DNA from: Chamaea fasciata
Taxonomy: Eukaryota > Chordata > Aves > Passeriformes > Sylviidae
DNA length: 64,000 bases
Reading direction: 5' to 3'
Assembly (NCBI GenBank): GCA_029207755.1
Contig: JARCOQ010000006.1
Span: forward strand, 66,872,093 to 66,936,092
Part shown: piece after piece, positions 36,223-47,660 of the stretch
Layout of the letters: every line of letters begins with the position of its first letter
Position numbering within the stretch: the first letter of the stretch is position 1
Notes under the pieces: generated by a model
Told to the model about the DNA's origin: nothing
The model's input: only the letters and a program-made list of their open reading frames with translations
Database searches by the model: none
Translations under genes and position numbers: made by a program

Positions 36223-37310
36223 GTGATGAAGAGAAGGGAGGCTGAGTGACAAAAGAGTCATGAAGCAAACATCCAACCACAAATAATTTGTTGGTTTTAT
36301 TTGTCCACATTATCCTGCTGACACGGCATGTTCTCCCCTGCTGACTGCGCTTGCCGTATCGGCACTGAGGCCTGGCAAACTCGGAGGCTGCTTGCTCCAG
36401 AACAAAAATGATCATAATCCATGGGCAACTCCTTTTGTGTCACTTGTGTCTGCACCTGAGATCACCATGACCAAGGAACAGGGACCCCAGGATGAAGTAA
36501 AAAGATGAAACAGAAGAGATCTGTGTGACGGCTGACTATTTTAGCAGCAAATTTGGCCCAGAAGGAAGGAAAGCAAAAGGAAAGGCTCACACTGGAAGCT
36601 GGGCCCTGGTGCTTTCTCCAAGGCGGACAAGGATTTCTCTCCTCCATGTGAGTTATGTCAGTACAGAAGGTCATCTGCAAGTCATGTGTGATCCTCCCAA
36701 TCATTTCCTAATCCTCAATAAGCAGAGAATAGAGCCCACTAGAACCAAAAGAAAGTAAAGCACAATACAGCAGTTAAGACCATAAAGGGCCACTTAGAAG
36801 GAATCTCAGAAGTTTTGTTCCACAGAACCCTTAAGAGTTTAGGAAACTGTAAAGGACCCCTCAAAAACATTAGGTTTCCTGCTGCTTTTTGTTTAGGAAT
36901 CTCCATCCAGCCGTCCCAGGAAAGATACACAGGCTCTTGGACATTTCCCTAACAGTTCTCATTTTAGGTAATGTAAATAACATTTTTTACATTAACATCT
37001 TATTTATGTAGGATCTTCTGTCTCAGCAGATGTCCTACAGCTGTAGGTGTATAAAATTCAAAGCAGGGCTGGGGGAGGCAGGGGAGGATTAATCTCTTCC
37101 TTGTAGTCAGGCAGCTGAGAAGGCAATCCAGTGGTGCCGTGGAAGTGTCAGCTAATAGCACACAAGCTGGATATCAGGCCACAGCTGACTTAAACACAGT
37201 TTGTCTTGTCCCTTGATGTCCCACATAATATCTTTTTAAGCCAAAGATGTAGAAGAGGTGTAATTATTTTTAGAGAATCAATTTCTATTTTTAGGTAGAA
37301 GAGAGTAGGT

Positions 37311-37508
37311 AGAATAGAATCATAGAACCACAGAACAGTTTGGGTTGGAAGGGGCCTTGAAGACCATCCCATTCCAACCTCCCTGCCCTGGGCAGGGATA
37401 CCTTCTCCTATCCCAGTCTTCTCATCGAACCTGGCCTTGAACATTTCCAGCCACAGCTTCTTTGGGCACCCTGTGCCTGGGGCTCACCACCCCCACAGGG
37501 AAGTTTTG
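37311..37508 (-). mobile_element. CR1 LINE 3' fragment
   Basis: It begins with AGAATAGAATCATAGAACC, the inverse of the CR1 terminal octamers, followed by TTTGGGTTGGAAGGGGCCTT and CTGCCCTGGGCAGGGATACC. The reverse-oriented 3' end is complete, and the copy is truncated after the GGCTCACCACCCCCACAGGG block. Confidence 0.93.
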
Positions 37509-39290
37509 TCTACTGATGCAGATTTCCCCTACTGCAACCACTCACAGATGTCTGCAGATCTGTGCTGCTGCTCTTAACTAGCAACAGAGAACCAGGCTCC
37601 TCAGCTGCTATAAACCAGCCAAGTGCCCCTGTTTTCTGCAAAAAGAGGCCAGTTTTGCACCAGGACTAAAAACTCTCAGAGCAAAAACCACCATAAGGTA
37701 GTTAGACCTATGAATCTGCACTATTTAATCCTATTAAAACCATTTATCTAAGGCAGATTTTAGCTTCACAACCTGTTTCTTGCTGTTCAGGAGCCCCACA
37801 GTTCTGCCCATTGCCTTTGTTTTCCAGGCACAATAAAGTCTGCAGATTTGTTTTCCACCAAGGGAATGTCTCCTGCCAAAGGGCAGGGAAGTGCTAATCA
37901 GACAAACTGGAAAAGGTTCTCTTAGTTGTCATACCACAGCTTTTCTCTTGTCACTGACATTTGCCAGATAAAAAACTCTTAGTGCTCTACAAGACTCATT
38001 TTTAAGTGTTTAAAAAAATTAAAATATACAAAAATAGCTACAGACAAACCCTATTAAAAATCCAGGACATGGTGTACTGCAAGAGCAGAACAGTTAGATA
38101 CGTACTTGCCTGGCTATTTCATGGATGGAAAAAGAAAAATTGACCCATTTACAGACTTGTCATACTCCACTTCTCTCTTCTGAGTATTGAATGTCACTTA
38201 AACCAAAGCAAACAGCCAAGCTCATTTCCCGTGACAAACATCCAGGGACATCTTAAAGTCAAAACAGAAGCAACCAAAATGAGAAGGCAGAGGAAACTTT
38301 GACAAAGCTTCAGGACCTCGTCAGATGCAATCATTCAGTGAGTGCACTCAAATCAATGAAAAAGTAGGGCCCCCTTTGCCACAGAAAGCATTGAAAAGTT
38401 TCAGGGGGATGCTGTTTGCAGCATTAGCTTCATAAAAACCTGCCCTCAGTTTTAATGCTAAGAACAGGTGAATAAAACCAACACTGAAAAACTAAATTGG
38501 ATACAGAACAACAAACAACAGAATTTCTGGTAACAGCAGGAAAAGGGTCAAAGCGAACCGAATATAATATCCCTCATAACAAACTCCCACCTCACTGTAA
38601 TTAAAAACTTCAATCAAAAATCAGTTCTTTTGAAGTAACAACAGTATTTCTTACCTCTTTCACATGACTCGATCTGCAAACTACTTTGGGGAAAAAAAAT
38701 GGATCAAATCCCTAAACATAACAGGATTAGAAAAGTTCCAAGTGACACCCATACCTAGTGCATGATTTGCCCCAGCTGGAACAGAATTTCCTAATAAAAC
38801 TAAGGCTACAAGATTCAAGCATAGCTGGCACGTACCAGGAATGACCTCCCTCAGTAGCAGTGGAGAGCAATTGTCATCCTCAGGGACCTATTTGTTCCAT
38901 CAGGATCTCTTTTCTACTTGTGCTTTGAGTGATTGGATGGTGCTGTAAATGCAGGCAGGGCACTGGAGACTCTGTGGGTAATTTTAATAGAAGTGTATTT
39001 GACATGGATAAAATAATATGGTTATTTGGATTTTCTGCGGCATTTCTGGGAAGCCAGCGTTTAATGCAATTCCATAAAACAGTTGTTGAAATGTTGGGGT
39101 GCTCCAGTAGATTAAATACACCCATTTTTGGCTTTCAAAGGATTGCATTCTTACACGCTGTTACAATTGAGTGCTTTCAGCTTTGATTAAATCTCAAAAA
39201 AGCCCCCTTAGTTTCCAGTCTATGTTGCCTATATAGACTCTAATTCAAGACCAGAACAGGAGTCAGATGAAACCAAACAGGGGTGATGTT

Positions 39291-39413
39291 GTGGATGTCC
39301 CTGGAAGCTGGTTGGATTGGGATAGGAGCAACCTGGTCTACTGGAAAATGTCCCTGCCCACAGCAGGGGTGTTGGAACTGGGTGATTTTTTAAGGCCCCT
39401 CCTAAACTAAAGC
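39291..39413 (+). mobile_element. CR1 LINE 3' fragment
   Basis: GGATGTCCCTGGAAGCTGG, GCAACCTGGTCTACTGGAAA, ATGTCCCTGCCCACAGCAGG and a TTGGAACTGGGTGAT block match the CR1 3' region in sense orientation, more diverged than the other copies. Confidence 0.85.
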
Positions 39414-40507
39414 TTTTGCCTGTCCTTTTTCCCGGTGACAGTAACGGGCTCAGACTGAAATACCAATCCATTTCCCCTCACAAAAGCATTTTCTCCCTTG
39501 TAAAAGAGCATTTAGGCAGAAATTCACAGGCAGTTAGGAATGTTGTCCTGGCAATATCAAAAGCCATGGCTGCCTTGGGACACCAGCCTGGCCCAAGCAT
39601 TCCGAGGCTGAGGGTGGGTTTTCTTTATCAAAACTCACTGCTCTTTCTCAAAACTAGCAGGCTGCCTCTGGCAGGAGTTCAGAATAACATGTCATGTTGA
39701 TTACAGCCCCTCCTGCAAAGCAGGGAGGTGCCACCATCACAGAAAAGGCATTCCCTGCCACATGGGGTTACGCAGTTCTACGAAGTCCAGCCTGTTCTGA
39801 TGATTGTGATAAATTCTACAGGTGTAAAAAAATTATAAAACATTATTCATTTTCCTTTTTAATATGCTTAACATCAGTTATTTTAAGAGACAAACCATTC
39901 CAGCTCTCATTTAGCTTTCTACGAACTACAAGGAATTCTTGTAAAACGATGCTGTCACATAGTTTCTTTGCCAAGGTTTAACAAATTGTTTTAATAAAGA
40001 CTTGCATTATTGAACAAGAGTTGTATTTTAAAGGAAATTACAATGCTTATTTGTAAGGATTCTAGATCATTGCACTGCAATATGCTTTTTGAATGATTCA
40101 TCAATATCCATTTCTCATCCCCTATGTTCTTCTATATTAATGTTTGTTTTCTATATTAATGTTTATTTCTTATTCCTTAATTTGCTGTTCTAGCTAACTG
40201 CACAAGAGATGCAAGGAGAAACACTAATTACTAAATCAGACTCTGGCTTTTAGAAGGCTCAGGGGAAATAAACCATCAAATGGGAAGACAGGGACCTGTT
40301 TATTTTCCCTGCTCCTTGTCTGAGGGGCTGCACAAAGAGTCCCAGGGAACACATGGAGTCGCACGGAACAGCAGCTTGGGCTTTTATGACTGGGGGGAGG
40401 TAGGTTGCTAATCTGTTTTCCAAACCTGGAGTCTTGACAGGGAATTTGCAGGGTATTAATTGCCATGTGGAATGAATGTACGGGGTGTGTGTTGCCACGC
40501 ATGTGTG

Positions 40508-40682
40508 TCACAGAATCACTTAGCCTGGAAAAGACTTCCAAGATCATCGAGTCCAACCATTAACCCAGCACAGCCAAGTCCACCACTAAACCACCTCCCC
40601 AAGTGACACATCCTTTTTTGAACATTTCCAGGGATGATGATTCCACCACTTCCCTTGAAAGCCTGTTCCAATGTCTGCTGCA
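40508..40682 (-). mobile_element. CR1 LINE 3' fragment
   Basis: The plus strand starts TCACAGAATCACTTAGCCTG and continues GATCATCGAGTCCAACCATT, CCACTAAACCACCTCCCCAA and TTTCCAGGGATGATGATTCC. This is a reverse-oriented CR1 3' end of the variant with the AACCCAGCACAGCCAAGTCC block. Confidence 0.93.
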
Positions 40683-43600
40683 CTTTGTTCTCCTGACTGG
40701 TGACACACGATGCGAGTTATCTGAGATACCACACGTCATCCTTGGGGCTCACTCTAGAATGACGGAAATGTTTTTAACCCCTTTGCTGTCGGTTTGCTCC
40801 GACTGACACAAATTTTCTCATGTGGGCTTTCGTCCTTATTTTCTTCCAGCTGACACTGTTTGGTGACTCCCTGAAAATGCTCCTTCTGAGAGGATGTAAA
40901 TTAAAGTTAAATGAATGTAGTTTAGCATTCCTGTTTTCCAGAGGTTAGGAGGAGCCATTTCTACTCATTCCCTATCTCTTGCCAGGTGTGCTTGCCAGCT
41001 TTAAGAGAGGAAGGAAAGCAACACCTTGCTGGAGCCTCATTTTGTCCCAAACTGGAAGCAGAGGAGTGGGAAGACTGTGTAAGATAGGGATGAAGTCAAG
41101 CTCCAAGAAGGCACAGTGTGATCCCTACCCATGCCAGTGGAATGCTGCCATTTGACTGCCTCAAGGCATCATGCAGGCTCCTCCCTTTGAGGGCTCTCAT
41201 CAGAAAAGGGGCTTGGTGGAAGCCACTTCTGCAAATTGCAAAAACTGCTTAACATTTATAAATAATAATAATAACTATTATTCCTTGGAAAAGAAGATAA
41301 TTCCTTGGAATGATAGATGGAGAGTAGTCTTCTTCCCCACCAGTAAATGACAACTTAGAATAGATATTTGTCATCCATGTGGGGAATTAGTTTGTTTTTT
41401 TGTACCTGCTCATAAATTAAATACATGTGGCCCTAAAATTGAAGAGCAAGACTATTGAGAATCTACATTTTGAAGTCCAGAGATAAAGGTGCTTTTAAAC
41501 TCAAAATGCAACTTAGACTCTATTCACTGTTGACCATCCCGGTCAGGATGATGAAACCCGAAAGCCATTGGAAAAAGGCTGTAAAAATTACTAAGAATCC
41601 AACCATATTTATTGCTGGAAAAAGCTCTTGTAAGATGGCTGAATGCAAAGTGAGGTTCATGCAAAATGAAGGAAAGGCCAGCTGAGCGCAAATATCTAAA
41701 TTTAAAAAAAAAGACAGGTTGTGGTGCTGACAACGAAAACACAAGCTGTCAGTCATCCTCACTTAGTGCTCTTTATAGGAAACCAACGTGAGTACATTGG
41801 GATGAACAAAACATTAATTTCACAGAGCAGAAGAAGGCATGATGGAATTAATACATAGATGGCCAGAGTAAGAGATAAAATGGTGAACAGTAAAATGCTA
41901 GGATGATAAAGGAGAGATATCAACATTTTCACTTTCTTCCCTCAATCCTACTTCATAAAATAGCAACTTTTTCTCTTAATCATCTTCTTCTCCTAACTGT
42001 CCTTCCCAATTCCAAAGGATCCATAATTCCAAGCCTCTTCTAGAATTCAGTTAAGAAAACACCACTTACACATCCTAACACTATGGAAGAATAGTACTAT
42101 AACATGAATTTTTGTGCTTCAAAAACAGTCTACAAGAAAAACACAGAGTACTCTCAAAGAGCTTCCACCACATCTAATTTACCTCATGAACACTGGCAGG
42201 TCGAGTCCTTTGGCTGGCTCCATCTCCTGCTTTTGAAGACATCAGGGAGATCCCGCACTCCCTTCCAGCCCCAAGCCTTCTCATTCCCAGACTGGAGTAA
42301 TGTGGCTCCAGCTGGATATTGCACTGCTAACTGATACTCCCTGACACAGGTTGTGGTCTGCAGCACAGACTCACAGTCTGATCCTTGATGGGGGATGTTT
42401 TCACCAAAATGTGGGACTTCACGTTACTTTTCAATGTAGCGCGTTTTACTCTTATTTCGTGGTTTTAAAGTTACAAAACTTTAATGAAAAATACTGAAAA
42501 GTCTTGAATCAGATAAATCTGGATTTCACTCCTTTTATTCATTTATTCATCTACTGCAAATCACAATATTCTTATATTTTGCTTTTCACATTTTCTTTTT
42601 TGTTCTCTAAGCAAGAGAATGCCAAGTAAATCTGCCATTTCTGTCCACTTTCATCTAATCAGTAACATCATCAGGAGAAAACATCTCCACCTGAGCTGGC
42701 AAAGGACGTTCAGTGCTCTACCAGCAGAAAGACAGGTCAGAGACAAATTGCTGACAAGAGATGTGTTTGGAGGCTCCTGTGCACCGCAGCGAGCGGTGCA
42801 GACTGCTTTTTTTTCCACATATTTATGACTTATAATACGTCCCAGATCTTGAAACGGGACCGTGCAGTTCTGGTGATGAACCAGGGGAGTTATGCAGCTC
42901 ACTCCCTCACAACTGGTAACTTTGGATGATTGCTCCGCATGATTCACTTGGAACCCCTTGCTGATCCTCATCATGAAAGAATTATAAAAAACAGGGCAGG
43001 AATGGATCATATGTTTAAGTGTCAAAAACATCTCTACGCCTTTCAGAAACGGGGAAACAAGGAAACCAGTAAAATATACATTTGTCTACCATAAAGTGTC
43101 AAAATTTAGAGGAACGCACTACCACTCGATAAATTGTAAACTGTGCTAAAGCTATGACATGTATTTTGTGTAAGTCCACACTGCATATTATTCCCCTTTA
43201 GCAAAATTTTTTGATAATTTCAGAATGCTTAACTGCCATAACACAGCCCTCAATATGTTTGGCGTTACATTTAAAAGCTTGCATTTGGTAAAGTTTTCAT
43301 GTGTTATTAAAATCACTGCTTGGATGTGGTACAGTTTGTATTAAAGGAGAATATTCAAACTAAACATACAGCTTTTTAACAGATGTTTAATTACAGCAGC
43401 TCCTCAAACTCTGAAATCACTTGTGGAACTCATGTTATTTCAGATGAAACTACTTACATACCAATATGGGCTACTTTGGCCCATTATCTTTTCACTTTTG
43501 TGGGGCATGAAGAAGTTGGGAGCCCTTTTAGCCAAAAAAGAGCTGGTTCCTAATTGCCAGTTTTGAGACAAAAAAAACCCTCTAAACCAAAAAAGTAACA

Positions 43601-44654
43601 CGTAGCCCCCCCTCCCTCAAATTGTCCTCCTTATTCCAAGTTCTTTACAATTACCACTAATTCAAAGTGTAACCTCAGAACTCACCTCTTGCCTGCACAG
43701 CCTTAACTTTTTCACTCTCTGCATTCTCCAAGAAGTTGTCCAAGTGTGATTTATCCCTTTGTAAGTATAAAAGAATGCAGTTATTTATTGTTCAGCTGCT
43801 GCTTTATGACAGAAAGATCTTGCTCTCACACTCCTCACCGTCTGTGTACTGGAAAGCTCTAGCTTGCAGCAGAGGTGGAAATCGTGGTTGACAAATGTGA
43901 AACCAGTTGCTGCTAATAAAACCCTATGGACTAAAATACAGTTTTTATTGTTTTATTAGAAATATGAAAGTAGGTTTGGCACTTTTGGACATTATCTTAG
44001 GCTCAACAACCTCATGATACTCTTCTCCATCTTCCTGGGATACATACTTGCTTCTTAAAGCCTGTTTTCTGATTAAAAAGTTTATATAGCTTAAATACCT
44101 TATAACTTAAACCCCAAAAGTGAAGATCAAGGAGTGGAAATTAAAGAGAAAAGACAAAAGGTTTCCAATAACACCACTAAAGATTTTAAATAAATATTTT
44201 AATTCTATTATTGGCATTTACAGGTAGAAAGCATACAGTATGTTACAATTTTATCAAAATGTGAAAAATATGGATGTTACATAAGTAACAAATGTAAAAA
44301 AAGTATTTTTCTTACCTTCCCTGAAAGTAAGAAAACTATTCAGCATAGGAAAATATTGATATAAAAACACAGCTTAGGTAAAAAAAAAAAAAAAAAATTG
44401 AAGTTTTTTACACAGTACAATAGGTTCATCAGATCTGCATGAACATGTAAGGACTTTGTGAGATTCTATTTCACCTACAACTTTAGGGAATTGGGGACAA
44501 CTGGTAAGCTACGTTAATGAATCTACAAGTAGTTTCCCTCATATCCGCTCCAAAATGCTAGAGTGCAGTATTTTTTCTATACAATAAATAATTCTTCAAA
44601 GTTTCCATCATAGAAAATAATAGAATGCAGAAAATGCCACTCCAAGGTCACAGA

Positions 44655-44870
44655 GGCTAGGCAGTGCTTTAATAATTATTATGATAGTACTTATTATAGT
44701 GCTTTATAATGTCGAAGCACTTCAGACGAGTTAACTAATTAGCCCTCACAACACCCCTGTGAGGCAGGGAAACAAGTGTTTTCCCAACCTTTCCACGGTA
44801 CAGATGGGAAAATGGAATCAGGGGAGAAGCACAGGCTTCAGCAGCAGCACAGCCAAACTGAGAGGCCAGG
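44655..44870 (+). repeat. MIR-like ancient CORE-SINE
   Basis: The plus strand reads GTGCTTTATAA, then a GAAGCACTTCA block, CCCTCACAACACCCCTGTGA with GGCAGGGAAAC, and TACAGATGGGAAAATGGA. This is the order and wording of the 3' half of MIR-type amniote SINEs (counterparts: TCCTCACAACAACCCTATGAGG and TACAGATGAGGAAACTGAG). It lies about 0.9 kb past the FAT4 stop, antisense to the gene. Ends are approximate and the copy is clearly old and diverged. Confidence 0.68.
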
Positions 44871-45034
44871 AGATGTGGGAATGGACAAGTTAGTCCCTTG
44901 CTGCTGTGAGCCAGGGGGCTGGGCTGCCAAATGACCATCAGGAATCACTGAGGGGGGGCAGGAAGGGACCAGGATTAAGAAAGCATCCCCAAAAACATTT
45001 CCTAGAGATTCAGAAGCTCTCACACGACTTTGTC

Positions 45035-45092
45035 AAAAAAAAAAAAAAACAAAAAAACAAAACAAAACAAAAGAAAACAAAACAAAAGAGAT
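45035..45092 (+). repeat. A-rich low-complexity tract
   Basis: A run of 15 A followed by AAAAC units. It lies within the presumed FAT4 3' UTR, where it would be U-rich in the transcript. Confidence 0.85.
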
Positions 45093-45765
45093 AGAGAAAC
45101 CTGAAATGAACAAATAAACAAACGGAAAAGAAAAAGAAAAAACAAAACTCCTAAAGTGCTGACTGGCTTGAGCTGCTTCTAGCACCTCTTGTATGGAATA
45201 AGACTTACAGCAAGCACTGTCGCCAGCAATTATTCAAGCTGATTTCATCCATAAAGTCACATGTGAGCAACTGCAGGATATGGTAACTACATTGTCTGAG
45301 ACACCTCACTACTGTAATTCCTTCATTCACCATCTCACTTCCATGCACTTCTTAAAGGAAAATGGAATCCTCAGTACTCTTGCATCGTAAAACATGTTAG
45401 TAGCTGGAGACAATATGCACATCCTTCACAATTGAAACAAAAAATTAGTTCATTTTCAGAACAAAGCATTATTAATTTAAGAATCACGAACCAAACAATG
45501 GTAAATAGGAAAACCCTTTCCAAAGGCTGCATGCCGAATATCTGGTTTGCAAATACAATGCATGCAGGAGAAATAAATTCATCCAAGCATAATTAAATTA
45601 AAAATGTCTTAAGTCTCTTTCAGCAGCATAATGGTTATTATTTTTAAAGTCTCCTCCAACCAGACTGGCCTGGGGATCAGATGCTGACCTTGGCTTTTCT
45701 ATAACCATATAATGGTTTGAGCAGCCCCCTTGGCTTTGCGCTGTGGCAATACCAGGAGACAAAGC

Positions 45766-45835
45766 CTATACATACTGTTCTGCTTCCCTCTCCTTGGAAA
45801 CAGGCTTCGCTGTACCACCTTTGCCGTCTTCACTC

Positions 45836-45868
<33 letters not shown>

Positions 45869-47660
45869 TTTTCAGGAAGTGATGCCAAATCTTTGAAAAC
45901 ATCCACATAATGCCCAAAGCCTGGGCCCCAGTTCAACAGGTTGTCCCAGTTGAAGCTTCCTGCCTGTTGCCCTAGCTTCCCAGGCAGGGAGCTCTCCCCG
46001 GCAGCGGTGCCGGCTGCCTGTGCCCCCACGGGCCCGCCCTCGCCGCGGCGCCCTGGGTACCGTCGGGGCTTCAGCCTGGAGCCGTAGTTGTCCTCGTCAT
46101 CTGCGTCTGACTCGTTGACCTGGGATAACTTGGGCATCCTGGAGGTGTAGGCCACGGGCTTGTCCCGGTCGTACTCCATCTCGGAGCAGGTGAAGGACTC
46201 GTGTGAGTCGCTGTCAGAGGAGGACTCAGGAGCGGGAATGCCATCGGCCGGGTTCCTCGTCCGGGACAGGGGCCTCCTGCAGTCCTCCTCTGAAGAGGAG
46301 CGGCCGTGGTCTGCACTGCAGATGCTGGGGTTCCTGGGGCGAGGGGTGTTCAGTCTTTCCACCTCTTCGATGGACAGCCCCACCGGAGGAGACGTCTCCA
46401 GCGGGATCTGCCCGATGGGCTGCTTCAGGCGGCTTCCTGGGCGGGAGCTGTGGCTTGCCATGGTCTGTGGGCTCTTGCTTCTCCTCCCCAGCCGAGTGGC
46501 ATAGTTAAAGATGCCGGGCTGGCAGACATCGCCGTGCATCTCCAGCGGGCTCCCTTCCCGGATGGCGAGGTGCAGCTCCCTGGCCGGGCTGTGCCTGTAG
46601 AACGTCGAGGATTTGGAGAAGGGCGCGGGGCTGTGCCGAGACAGGGGGTTGGGAGTGGGGCACGCCGAGTGGCTCAGGGAGGTCGTCCTCAAGCCCTGCC
46701 CGTAGGTGGGCTGGTAGGTCAGGCTGCTGGCTCCCAGGGGCATGGGGGACTGCCGTGCAAAGCCCAGTGGGCTGTGCCTCTGGATGGAGAACTTGGGAGT
46801 GTGGCTCCGGAACTGCTTGTAGTGCTGGATGATGTCAGCGTCAGAGGGGGCGATGCTGCTGGCGTTGTCGATGTCGTAGTGCTCGATCTCGGGCTCGGGG
46901 GATGCCAGCGGGGCACTGGGGATTGTCTCTGTGGCGTGCGGGATGTCCGTCTCGTCGTAGATGAGGTAAGGGTTTTCCCTTTCGATGATGTCGGGTTTAG
47001 GGTTCCCTTCGGGCTGCTTCCTGACAGTCATGTCATCACCATAGGGTGGGATGTTGTCAGGGTCATCGAACGCCACGTTCTCGCTCCCTTTCTTCTTCTT
47101 CTTCTGCTTCGTTTTCTTTACCTCTTTCAGCCCCTTCGACTTTTTCCCTCGGCACTGGTTGCAGAGGATGAGGCTGAGCACCAGCAGCGCCAGCACCGTG
47201 GCACAGCTGCCCACGATGGCCGGCACGGCCCAGAGCGGCAGGGACAGCTCGGTGGGGTGCGGGGCTGGGAGGCACACGTGGCCACCGTTGATGCCCGCCC
47301 TACACTCGTGTCCGGGGGCACACAGCACTCCCAGGCAGGCCACCACGGTCTCACACGTCCGTCCCGCGTATGCCTCGGGGCAGCTGCAGGTGAAGCCCGG
47401 GGCGTGGGGCCCGGGTTCGCAGCTGCCCCCGTTGTGGCAGGGGCTGGAGGCGCAGGCGCCCGGGGGCACGCACTGGTAGGCGAACCAGCGGTTGATGCAC
47501 ATCAGCTCGCCCCAGCAGGGATTACTGGCGCACACGTCGGGGCCGCGGCAGCCGATCTTCACCGAGGGGTCTGTTTTGGAGAGCGTGGCCAGGCTGTGCT
47601 TGCCGGTGAAGGGAAGGCTCTCCCCGCCGTACTTGATGTAGGAAATGCAGCCGTTGAAGC
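45766..47660 (-). CDS. FAT4: FAT4 terminal coding exon: laminin-G end, EGF-type modules, membrane span, cytoplasmic tail
   Basis: The coding part is 1,895 bp and starts with 2 nt completing Gly after a CCCCTTCCTCAG acceptor. It first closes the second laminin-G domain ([17 protein letters not shown] to VKIGCRG). Cysteine-rich EGF-type modules follow, including [12 protein letters not shown] and [15 protein letters not shown] hydrophobic membrane span is at 47161-47232 ([20 protein letters not shown] onward), then a Lys-rich stop-transfer segment and a tail of about 460 residues ending EAEQYV at a TAG stop (45766-45768). The tail holds conserved acidic, Ser-rich and Trp-containing blocks and a run of nine Ala encoded only by GCA (45838-45864). 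Base composition is far more GC-rich than the rest of the window. The frame runs 40 codons past the acceptor into the intron, and the Met at 47781 is not a real start. Confidence 0.97.

Larger units (their letters stand above)
34191..43943. other. Gene-free DNA between the pentanucleotide array and the FAT4 3' end
   Basis: About 9.7 kb with the 44-bp duplication and three CR1 copies (37311, 39291, 40508). The segment 42600-43450 is free of recognisable repeats, has scattered CpGs and includes a hairpin followed by T8 (42780-42814); it could be conserved non-coding DNA or a distal FAT4 3' UTR. Confidence 0.7.
43944..45765 (-). other. FAT4: Presumed FAT4 3' untranslated region (end not determined)
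   Basis: The DNA after the FAT4 stop codon has no competing gene and should include the 3' UTR. I found no AATAAA on the minus strand until a close pair at 43952-43957 and 43944-43949. A weaker ATTAAA lies at 44668-44673, inside a MIR-like SINE, and another AATAAA at 43784-43789. The transcript end is therefore unknown; the range given stops at the first AATAAA pair. The region also holds an A-rich tract at about 45035-45092. Confidence 0.4.
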
